Part shown: in pieces, positions 11,640 to 64,000 of the stretch
How positions within the stretch are numbered: the stretch's first letter is position 1
Layout of the letters: each line of letters begins with the position of its first letter
Origin: Limnomonas spitsbergensis
Taxonomy: Eukaryota > Chlorophyta > Chlorophyceae > Chlamydomonadales
Direction of reading: 5' to 3'
Assembly (NCBI GenBank): GCA_037349105.1
Contig: JAYJMM010000111.1
Span: 806,001 to 870,000 of the forward strand
Length of the DNA: 64,000 nucleotides
Translations under genes and position numbers: made by a program
Notes under the pieces: model-generated
Databases searched by the model: none
The model's input: only the letters and a program-made list of their open reading frames with translations
What the model was told of the DNA's origin: nothing

Positions 11640-12012
11640 GAGGTCCACCGTATGCCTCATTTTTTCTGCTTGTCCCTCACTGCCTTCCGCCACCAGCAGC
11701 TTTGACACCTTTCCTCCACACATCCCAACAACTCCAGTCTGTCCCTGTTGAGGCGTTTCTCTGGAAGAGAGAACATGTGATCTCAATCCCTCCATGCCTC
11801 CCCCTCGAGCTGAGCATGTCTCTCCGCAGGCAGCATCAGTTTTGCCACCGCCTCGTGCTCACTGTCCATGTCCTCATTCAGCTCTATCCCTCGATGCCCT
11901 TATGAAGTCCTCAATGTATCCCTCCAAGCCCTCCCCCTCGAGTTGATCATCTCCACAGACAGCATCAGTACCGCCACCAGCTCGAGCTCTTTATCCATCT
12001 CCACATAGAGCT
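11640..12012. repeat. Tandem copies of the last CHLH exon edge in the 3' flank
   Basis: Imperfect copies of the exon 38 end (tctccgcatagagctct with agcttcgccacca-like and cccctcgagctga-like parts) recur near 11800, 11870, 11940 and 11990, downstream of the stop codon on the minus strand. They probably lie in the 3' UTR. Confidence 0.65.
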
Positions 12013-55266
<43,254 letters not shown>

Positions 55267-55529
55267 CTTATCCGAGAGATTATGTGTGTGCTATTAAAGT
55301 ACGTTGATCGGGACCTAATTCGGTGATTGAGCCTAAGGGTAGGGTGATAATTGGGGTGGTTTAATAGATCGGTGTTACGCGTGGCTTCGCCACGAGTGAG
55401 TTTGCGAAATTTCGAAGAGAGCAGGGAAGAAAATTTTAGACCGAATGTCTACTTGGGCTCGCGGGTGCCGAGAACAAGATAGTGGATCGCTGGTAATATC
55501 GCGGTGTGAACGGGCTGCAGGGATTGTGT

Positions 55530-55582
55530 GGCTGACAGTTCGACACTGTCCGGCTGACAGTTCGACACTGTCCGGCTGACAC
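55530..55582 (+). repeat. Short direct repeat
   Basis: ggctgacagttcgacactgt then cc occurs twice, with a third partial copy, upstream of the CHLH start. Confidence 0.9.
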
Positions 55583-56121
55583 GTCCTTTACTCCTCGCGC
55601 TTTCGCAGCCACGACCACCACGGGTGGCGCGAAAAGCGAAGAATCGTAAGTTACATATGTCTGGACACGCTCGTTGGCTTTTGTTGTGGCCAATTTTCAA
55701 ACTGTCGAGCACGGGCTACAAATCCGGCAGTGGGCATAGGGACATCAGATTCGCGGAAGACTTTACCCCTGATCAGGAATGTTACGATCGGTTACTGGTT
55801 TTTCGATGTGCACTCTGATGTGCACTCAGGTCAAGAGTCTCCAACTCAGGTGGTGCTCAGGTAGGGTCCTGCGGTTTTCCTGCGGTTTCGGTCCCGAAAA
55901 AACCCGCAATACCCGGTCAGTGACCAAGGCCGCATGAACCACCTAAAACAGATTCCTTTGTATCTACATCGAGTCGAGGCCGAGGATTAAAGACTGTGAC
56001 GTCCTTGCTCAGGATGGAGATCTGGGGGTAGATCTCTGATTTTCCATGCGGAGTCCCAGTAATCTGTGAATCTGTCACCCCAACGACCCGTCGTACGACA
56101 GCGGTTAATATATGAAAGGTC

Positions 56122-56562
<441 letters not shown>

Positions 56563-56944
56563 GCTCAGATGCCAGCTCAGATACCTCGCTACGAGCATCT
56601 CACCACCCGCCCCGAACAAAACTACTGACTCAACGAGCGAAATGATGCGAATCCGTGTCGACTGCCACGTATGCAAACACACACACACATCTCTCCGGAT
56701 GGAAGTGTGCGTGCTTGTACACGTGGCAGGACAACCTTCATGACTTTATGCTGGATTTCGTTCTATGGTACACGGGAGGGTTAAAGGGTCATACCCCTTT
56801 CCTCAGCCCGTGCACTTAAGCATAGATCATGCCCGCTGCAACCGCGGCGCCTCAGGTTTTCAAGGGTCAGGTGGTTGTCCAGTGGCCAGCCTCACTCTTT
56901 CGTGTCCAATCAGAATCACTGGTGCCCCCCTGTCCCCTGCCCAG

Positions 56945-57312
56945 GTGCTATGATACCCGCAGATCCCACCCCTATAGCCCCTCTCAACAGTCTATTCACA
57001 GAAGTACAGTCTGATGGAGACCCACCCACCCTTGTTGCCTCTCTGTACGCAGATCAGTACCGCACGTACAGCCTGATGGATATCGCCTTTTTTGACTACG
57101 GGCACCACAAGGGCACACTGTGGGAGCGCTGGTTTGGCGGCGGTGCCCCACCACCAACATCGCCTGCTGCCGCCGCGCCGTGCGACACGCCAATGAAGTC
57201 GTCCGCCCTACCCGCTGGCGCCGGCAGCTACGGGCAGCACCCCCCGGCCGGTATGACTCTGCCGGCATCGTCCACCACCACTACATGGACGCAGAGGATA
57301 TTCGGCAGGTAG
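56945..57312 (+). CDS. Possible exon of an unknown plus-strand gene
   Basis: After a cccctgcccag acceptor-like sequence the frame reads MIPADPTPIAPLNSLFTEV and YRTYSLMDIAFFDYGHHKGT, composition typical of real protein, then turns Pro/Ala-rich and ends near the giant satellite (stop at 57310). No family recognised; may belong with 56122-56562. Confidence 0.35.
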
Positions 57313-57324
57313 CAGCCGCCGACT

Positions 57325-60300
57325 AGACACCCAGGCTGGTAGCAACCAGCTGCCGGGCTGGTAGCAGCCGGCTGCCAGGCTGGTAGCAACCAGCTGCCGG
57401 GCTGGTAGCAACCAGCTGCCAGGCTGGTAACAACCAGCTGCCGGGCTGGTAGCAACCAGCTGCCGGGCTGGTAGCAACCAGCTGCCGGGCTGGTAGCAAC
57501 CAGCTGCCGGGCTGGTAGCAACCAGCTGCCGGGCTGGTAGCAACCAGCTGCCGGGCTGGTAGCAGCCAGCTGCCAGGCTGGTAGCAGCCAGCTGCCGGGC
57601 TGGTAGCAACCAGCTGCCAGGCTGGTAACAACCAGCTGCCGGGCTGGTAGCAACCAGCTGCCAGGCTGGTAGCAGCCAGCTGCCGGGCTGGTAGCAACCA
57701 GCTGCTTGGCTGGTAGCAACCAGCTGCTTGGCTGGTAGCAACCAGCTGCCAGGCTGGTAGCAGCCAGCTGCCAGGCTGGTAGCAACCAGCTGCTTGGCTG
57801 GTAGCAACCAGCTGCTTGGCTGGTAGCAACCAGCTGCTTGGCTGGTAGCAACCAGCTGCTTGGCTGGTAGCAACCAGCTGCTTGGCTGGTAGCAACCAGC
57901 TGCTTGGCTGGTAGCAACCAGCTGCTTGGCTGGTAGCAACCAGCTGCCGGGCTGGTAGCAACCAGCTGCCGGGCTGGTAGCAACCAGCTGCCGGGCTGGT
58001 AGCAACCAGCTGCCGGGCTGGTAGCAACCAGCTGCCAGGCTGGTAGCAACCAGCTGCCGGGCTGGTAGCAACCAGCTGCCGGGCTGGTAGCAGCCAGCTG
58101 CCGGGCTGGTAGCAGCCAGCTGCCAGGCTGGTAGCAGCCAGCTGCCGGGCTGGTAGCAACCAGCTGCTTGGCTGGTAGCAACCAGCTGCTTGGCTGGTAG
58201 CAACCAGCTGCCAGGCTGGTAGCAGCCAGCTGCCGGGCTGGTAGCAACCAGCTGCTTGGCTGGTAGCAACCAGCTGCTTGGCTGGTAGCAACCAGCTGCC
58301 AGGCTGGTAGCAGCCAGCTGCCGGGCTGGTAGCAACCAGCTGCTTGGCTGGTAGCAACCAGCTGCTTGGCTGGTAGCAACCAGCTGCTTGGCTGGTAGCA
58401 ACCAGCTGCTTGGCTGGTAGCAACCAGCTGCTTGGCTGGTAGCAACCAGCTGCTTGGCTGGTAGCAACCAGCTGCTTGGCTGGTAGCAACCAGCTGCTTG
58501 GCTGGTAGCAACCAGCTGCTTGGCTGGTAGCAACCAGCTGCTTGGCTGGTAGCAACCAGCTGCTTGGCTGGTAGCAACCAGCTGCTTGGCTGGTAGCAAC
58601 CAGCTGCTTGGCTGGTAGCAACCAGCTGCTTGGCTGGTAGCAACCAGCTGCTTGGCTGGTAGCAACCAGCTGCTTGGCTGGTAGCAGCCAGCTGCTTGGC
58701 TGGTAGCAACCAGCTGCTTGGCTGGTAGCAACCAGCTGCTTGGCTGGTAGCAACCAGCTGCTTGGCTGGTAGCAACCAGCTGCTTGGCTGGTAGCAACCA
58801 GCTGCTTGGCTGGTAGCAACCAGCTGCTTGGCTGGTAGCAACCAGCTGCTTGGCTGGTAGCAACCAGCTGCTTGGCTGGTAGCAACCAGCTGCTTGGCTG
58901 GTAGCAACCAGCTGCTTGGCTGGTAGCAACCAGCTGCCAGGCTGGTAGCAACCAGCTGCCAGGCTGGTAGCAACCAGCTGCCAGGCTGGTAGCAACCAGC
59001 TGCCAGGCTGGTAGCAACCAGCTGCCAGGCTGGTAGCAACCAGCTGCTTGGCTGGTAGCAACCAGCTGCTTGGCTGGTAGCAACCAGCTGCCAGGCTGGT
59101 AGCAACCAGCTGCCAGGCTGGTAGCAACCAGCTGCTTGGCTGGTAGCAACCAGCTGCTTGGCTGGTAGCAACCAGCTGCTTGGCTGGTAGCAACCAGCTG
59201 CCAGGCTGGTAGCAACCAGCTTTCAGGCTGGTAGCAACCAGCTGCCAGGCTGGTAGCAACCAGCTGCTTGGCTGGTAGCAACCAGCTGCTTGGCTGGTAG
59301 CAACCAGCTGCTTGGCTGGTAGCAACCAGCTGCCAGGCTGGTAGCAACCAGCTGCTTGGCTGGTAGCAACCAGCTGCTTGGCTGGTAGCAACCAGCTGCT
59401 TGGCTGGTAGCAACCAGCTGCTTGGCTGGTAGCAACCAGCTGCTTGGCTGGTAGCAACCAGCTGCTTGGCTGGTAGCAACCAGCTGCTTGGCTGGTAGCA
59501 ACCAGCTGCCGGGCTGGTAGCAACCAGCTGCCGGGCTGGTAGCAACCAGCTGCCGGGCTGGTAGCAACCAGCTGCCGGGCTGGTAGCAACCAGCTGCCAG
59601 GCTGGTAGCAGCCAGCTGCCGGGCTGGTAGCAGCCAGCTGCCAGGCTGGTAGCAGCCAGCTGCCGGGCTGGTAGCAACCAGCTGCTTGGCTGGTAGCAAC
59701 CAGCTGCTTGGCTGGTAGCAACCAGCTGCCAGGCTGGTAGCAGCCAGCTGCCGGGCTGGTAGCAACCAGCTGCTTGGCTGGTAGCAACCAGCTGCTTGGC
59801 TGGTAGCAACCAGCTGCCAGGCTGGTAGCAGCCAGCTGCTTGGCTGGTAGCAACCAGCTGCTTGGCTGGTAGCAACCAGCTGCTTGGCTGGTAGCAACCA
59901 GCTGCTTGGCTGGTAGCAACCAGCTGCTTGGCTGGTAGCAACCAGCTGCTTGGCTGGTAGCAACCAGCTGCTTGGCTGGTAGCAACCAGCTGCTTGGCTG
60001 GTAGCAACCAGCTGCTTGGCTGGTAGCAACCAGCTGCTTGGCTGGTAGCAACCAGCTGCTTGGCTGGTAGCAACCAGCTGCTTGGCTGGTAGCAACCAGC
60101 TGCTTGGCTGGTAGCAACCAGCTGCTTGGCTGGTAGCAACCAGCTGCTTGGCTGGTAGCAACCAGCTGCTTGGCTGGTAGCAACCAGCTGCTTGGCTGGT
60201 AGCAACCAGCTGCTTGGCTGGTAGCAACCAGCTGCTTGGCTGGTAGCAACCAGCTGCCAGGCTGGTAGCAACCAGCTGCCAGGCTGGTAGCAACCAGCTG

Positions 60301-61558
60301 CCAGGCTGGTAGCAACCAGCTTCCAGGCTGGTAGCAACCAGCTGCCAGGCTGGTAGCAACCAGCTGCCAGGCTGGTAGCAACCAGCTGCCAGGCTGGTAG
60401 CAACCAGCTGCCAGGCTGGTAGCAACCAGCTGCTTGGCTGGTAGCAACCAGCTGCTTGGCTGGTAGCAACCAGCTGCTTGGCTGGTAGCAACCAGCTGCC
60501 AGGCTGGTAGCAACCAGCTGCTTGGCTGGTAGCAACCAGCTGCTTGGCTGGTAGCAACCAGCTGCTTGGCTGGTAGCAACCAGCTGCTTGGCTGGTAGCA
60601 ACCAGCTGCTTGGCTGGTAGCAACCAGCTGCTTGGCTGGTAGCAACCAGCTGCTTGGCTGGTAGCAACCAGCTGCTTGGCTGGTAGCAACCAGCTGCTTG
60701 GCTGGTAGCAACCAGCTGCTTGGCTGGTAGCAACCAGCTGCTTGGCTGGTAGCAACCAGCTGCTTGGCTGGTAGCAACCAGCTGCTTGGCTGGTAGCAAC
60801 CAGCTGCTTGGCTGGTAGCAACCAGCTGCTTGGCTGGTAGCAACCAGCTGCTTGGCTGGTAGCAACCAGCTGCTTGGCTGGTAGCAACCAGCTGCCAGGC
60901 TGGTAGCAACCAGCTGCCAGGCTGGTAGCAACCAGCTGCCAGGCTGGTAGCAACCAGCTGCCAGGCTGGTAGCAACCAGCTGCTTGGCTGGTAGCAACCA
61001 GCTGCTTGGCTGGTAGCAACCAGCTGCCAGGCTGGTAGCAACCAGCTGCCAGGCTGGTAGCAACCAGCTGCTTGGCTGGTAGCAACCAGCTGCTTGGCTG
61101 GTAGCAACCAGCTGCTTGGCTGGTAGCAACCAGCTGCCAGGCTGGTAGCAACCAGCTTTCAGGCTGGTAGCAACCAGCTGCCAGGCTGGTAGCAACCAGC
61201 TGCTTGGCTGGTAGCAACCAGCTGCTTGGCTGGTAGCAACCAGCTGCTTGGCTGGTAGCAACCAGCTGCCAGGCTGGTAGCAACCAGCTGCTTGGCTGGT
61301 AGCAACCAGCTGCTTGGCTGGTAGCAACCAGCTGCTTGGCTGGTAGCAACCAGCTGCTTGGCTGGTAGCAACCAGCTGCTTGGCTGGTAGCAACCAGCTG
61401 CTTGGCTGGTAGCAACCAGCTGCTTGGCTGGTAGCAACCAGCTGCTTGGCTGGTAGCAACCAGCTGCCAGGCTGGTAGCAACCAGCTGCCAGGCTGGTAG
61501 CAGCCGGCTGCCAGGCTGGTAGCAACCAGCTGCTTGGCTGGTAGCAGCCAGCTGCCAC
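57325..61558 (+). repeat. Giant 22-bp minisatellite
   Basis: About 190 copies of gctggtagcaaccagctgct plus tg, with ccagg, ccggg and tttcagg variants arranged in blocks. Each unit contains the hairpin arms gctggt and accagc. All minus-strand frames are open. Confidence 0.98.
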
Positions 61559-61574
61559 CAGGGCACCGAGGCTG

Positions 61575-61800
61575 TTGGCAGGTAGCCGCCGCCGCCTGGC
61601 GACACCGCCCGCATCGTCTGTCGCGGCGGCCCTTTCCGCTGGTGCAGTCAGGAGCGGAGGACGTGTGGCTGGTGGGGCACAGCCGGCGGCATCCGCAACC
61701 AGGCAGGTAGCAATGGACAGAGAGGACAGACGGCGACAGCCCTGCCGATGGATTGAGCTCCGTACCTGTGAGGGGAGTTGTGCATTAACAACACAGCAAG
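61575..61800 (+). other. Unassigned GC-rich stretch with weak coding look
   Basis: A plus-strand frame ends MDREDRRRQPCRWIELRT before a CCT|GTGAGG donor-like site (about 61768). It could be a further exon of the unknown plus-strand gene interrupted by the satellite. Confidence 0.2.
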
Positions 61801-61899
61801 ACACGGTAACATGTGCTGAGACAGGACGAGGCAAGGCGAGGAATGAAAATACAAGGCCATGTGCTGATGGGGCATCCAGTGCCCGGCCCGCCCTAGATC

Positions 61900-62890
61900 C
61901 GCCCTAGATCCGCCTGAACCCAGCTGCACTGGGGGCTGCAACAGTGGCTACTGCCCCAGGCTGCAGCTGCGCTGCTCGTGACACATGTCTGGCTTTTTTT
62001 CTTGCTTCCTTCAAGAGGGGGAGGCCTGGAGGTGTCCACACTTGTTCCTCGAGTTCTGCATTTAACCAGCGGGCGCATTAAATTCCTTTCTTTATCCATT
62101 GTATTTTTGTCTGGTGGGCGTTGCCTATTTGCTTTCGATGGGAGCTGTCGTGGGCTCTTGCTGTGGGAGCTCTTGTTGGAGATGGTGCCCCAATTGTAGG
62201 GTGTTGTCTTGAGGGCGGTGTTTGTGCAGAGGACTTCCTAATCCGTGCAGCTGAGCAGCAGAGCAAGCACTAGTTTTCATCAACAGTTGCGTTTCCTTTA
62301 GTTTGAATGTGTGTGTGAGTGTGTGTGTGCACTGGTGTGGGATTTTCTTCCACGCGTGAAAAGTACAATGCCAAAACCAACACCACATTAGCGATTTGGG
62401 ACAGTAACCAACTGCAGCCAAGACGCAAGCTTGGAACAGTAACATGTGGTTGCCTATGGCGTCCCATAAGGTGTGAAGCATAATTGAGGTGTGGAGTTCC
62501 AGGTAGGTTATGGGTGTGAATCCTCATGGGTGTTTAGATTGTCTTCACACCTCATCTCTGACAGAGTGGAGTTCAAATTTCTGGCAGCTCAGTCTGATGC
62601 ATAGTGGGGGTGCAAGCCAACACCACGGCGTGTTTCTTTGTTGGTGGTGAGCCTAGGAGGGAGGGCACTAGTAGATCCTGCTCTGTCTAGTTTATATTAC
62701 GGTACTGTCCGAAACGGTTTTTCGGCCTCCTGTCCCATGCATCAAATCCGATGCTTTGCATTCCCAAAATTGTGCATAGGGAGTACACTTTCTTTCCTCC
62801 TAGACCTGAAATAACCTCTGATGATTTTCGGAACCCATGCTTACCACTTTTCTTCGACTCTTCTTGCACATGCTCCCTTTCAAAATTGTT
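61900..62890. other. No gene seen
   Basis: Only short frames; a short GT-rich stretch at 62305-62330. Nothing recognised. Confidence 0.5.
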
Positions 62891-62907
62891 TTCCTTCAAC
62901 ACCCGCA

Positions 62908-62958
62908 CGGCCGAGCCTTTTCAGTATGGCCCAGAGCTGCAACGTCCTTGATTGTATA
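62908..62958 (+). repeat. Dispersed repeat family copy D (decayed)
   Basis: cggccgagccttttc, ggcccagagctgcaacgtc; same order as copies A-C. Confidence 0.65.
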
Positions 62959-63411
62959 TTTCTGTAAGCCCCCCCCCCTGCTATGTGGCAGTTCTTTGCA
63001 GACCCCACAGTGGCGTGATCTCCACCCTACCCAGACTTCAGAGTTCAGACCATGATGTCACTTCCGTTAATGTGTTAATGACGTCAAACCACTGGGCCAT
63101 GCTACTTTCCTTCCGTTAATGTGTCCAGTTGTAATTATAATGAGAAGAGCACCCGTATATCGCTCTGCAAGTGCAATATTCCACTGACTGCTGTTTGACC
63201 CGATGTCTGAGTAACTGACTGGTAACTGAGAAGCCAATATCACTGAATAGTCAAGTGCAACTGCGCATGGTAGCTGGAATTGAGCGAGCGTCCAGAAGGT
63301 TCCAGCGGGTGCGCAGCGACCTGAACTGAGAAATCATTTATATGTATATCTGATTCAAAGGATAGAGATTCGCCAACAGCTTGGTATAGCTCCGCTGGTG
63401 GGAGCCATGCC

Positions 63412-63458
63412 AGTTAATGACGTTACACCTCCAGGCCCTGCTCAAAATAAGCTCGGCC
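63412..63458 (-). repeat. Dispersed repeat family copy E (inverted)
   Basis: aatgacgttacacctccagg then gccctgctcaaaataagctcggcc is the reverse complement layout of copies A-C. Confidence 0.75.
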
Positions 63459-63734
63459 TTGTCAGCATACAAAAAATTTACTTGGAAACTCAGGGGAGAA
63501 GGCACCAGAGGTAAAAATGAAATCGTGTGCTGTGGATCCATGCCAGTATTCATTTTAGTTAACGACGTAACACTTCTGGGCCATTCTTAAATGAAAGTTT
63601 TCATTTCAATGCACTTCAGACTACATTTTAATTTGTAGGGGCCTCCAGGGCGGCTGCCACAGGGCCGATTGGGACAGAACCATGACCGGCCAAAGGAGCA
63701 GGGCAAGCTGCACCCGAGGACCCCTCGTCCGAAG

Positions 63735-63790
63735 CTGATATGTCAATGAAGTTACACCTCTGGGACCTGCTCAAAAAAGGCTCGGCCGCA
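63735..63790 (-). repeat. Dispersed repeat family copy F (inverted)
   Basis: agctgatatgtcaatgaagt, tacacctctgggacctgctc and aaaaaaggctcggccg; a good inverted copy. Confidence 0.8.
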
Positions 63791-64000
63791 TGGGCGCCAA
63801 ACTAAAGGGCGGGCCAAAGCTGACGTGTAGCTGACATGTATGTGACACAGTGTATCTAAATTGTGGCTGAATTGTGCTTACAGCAACACTGAGCCACCAG
63901 GGCCCTATAAATCAGAATTAAACCTGACACATACGCCCTCGCCCAGGTCTGCACTCCACAACGCTGCACTACACTCCAGCAGTCCAAAGTAGTACGGCAC

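Noticed and set aside
57208..61834. Minus-strand frames of 647 to 1,503 codons
   Set aside because: They read the 22-bp satellite; all three frames give the same 22-residue period because 22 is not a multiple of three and the unit lacks stops.

Overview
This window looks like nuclear DNA of a green alga. The main evidence is one 38-exon gene on the minus strand (55266 down to 12013) whose conceptual splice product reads end to end as the large H subunit of magnesium chelatase (CHLH), the protoporphyrin-binding subunit of chlorophyll synthesis. The 38 blocks use GT-AG sites (one GC-AG), their phases agree at every junction, and they sum to 1,719 codons including the stop. Small spliceosomal exons, many degenerate TTTAGGG-like tracts (the plant/green-algal telomere motif) and high GC fit a chlorophyte or prasinophyte. 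The species cannot be fixed from the sequence alone.

Layout. 1-6224 (minus): a Gag-like retrotransposon polyprotein frame that runs off the left edge, with a capsid-like region, a retropepsin motif and three zinc knuckles. It is interrupted by one in-frame TAG. 6225-11500: non-coding, with an inverted repeat and copies of a dispersed repeat family that recurs at 62.9-63.8 kb. 11640-55266: the CHLH gene and its 3' flank; about 5.2 kb is coding and the rest is intron. Introns carry private minisatellites and short insertions, including a broken non-LTR retrotransposon in intron 9 and two related MITE-like elements. 55300-57300: possible exons of an unrecognised plus-strand gene. 57325-61558: about 190 copies of a 22-bp repeat. 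61560-64000: non-coding, mostly dispersed repeats.

The most unusual feature is in the CHLH introns. Most contain several decayed tandem copies of the edge of the neighbouring exon together with its splice site, and in some introns these copies have grown into full minisatellites. The same happens downstream of the stop codon. This looks like a genome-wide habit of exon-boundary duplication that lengthens introns and fills them with decoy splice sites. The second notable point is a roughly 350-residue N-terminal extension (exons 1-4, basic leader plus Ala/Glu-rich predicted coiled coil) before the usual start of the H-subunit homology.

The very long open frames inside tandem repeats (21.5-23.3, 24.2-25.3, 26.6-27.8, 42.0-42.9 and 57.2-61.8 kb) are by-products of repeat periodicity and are not annotated as genes.
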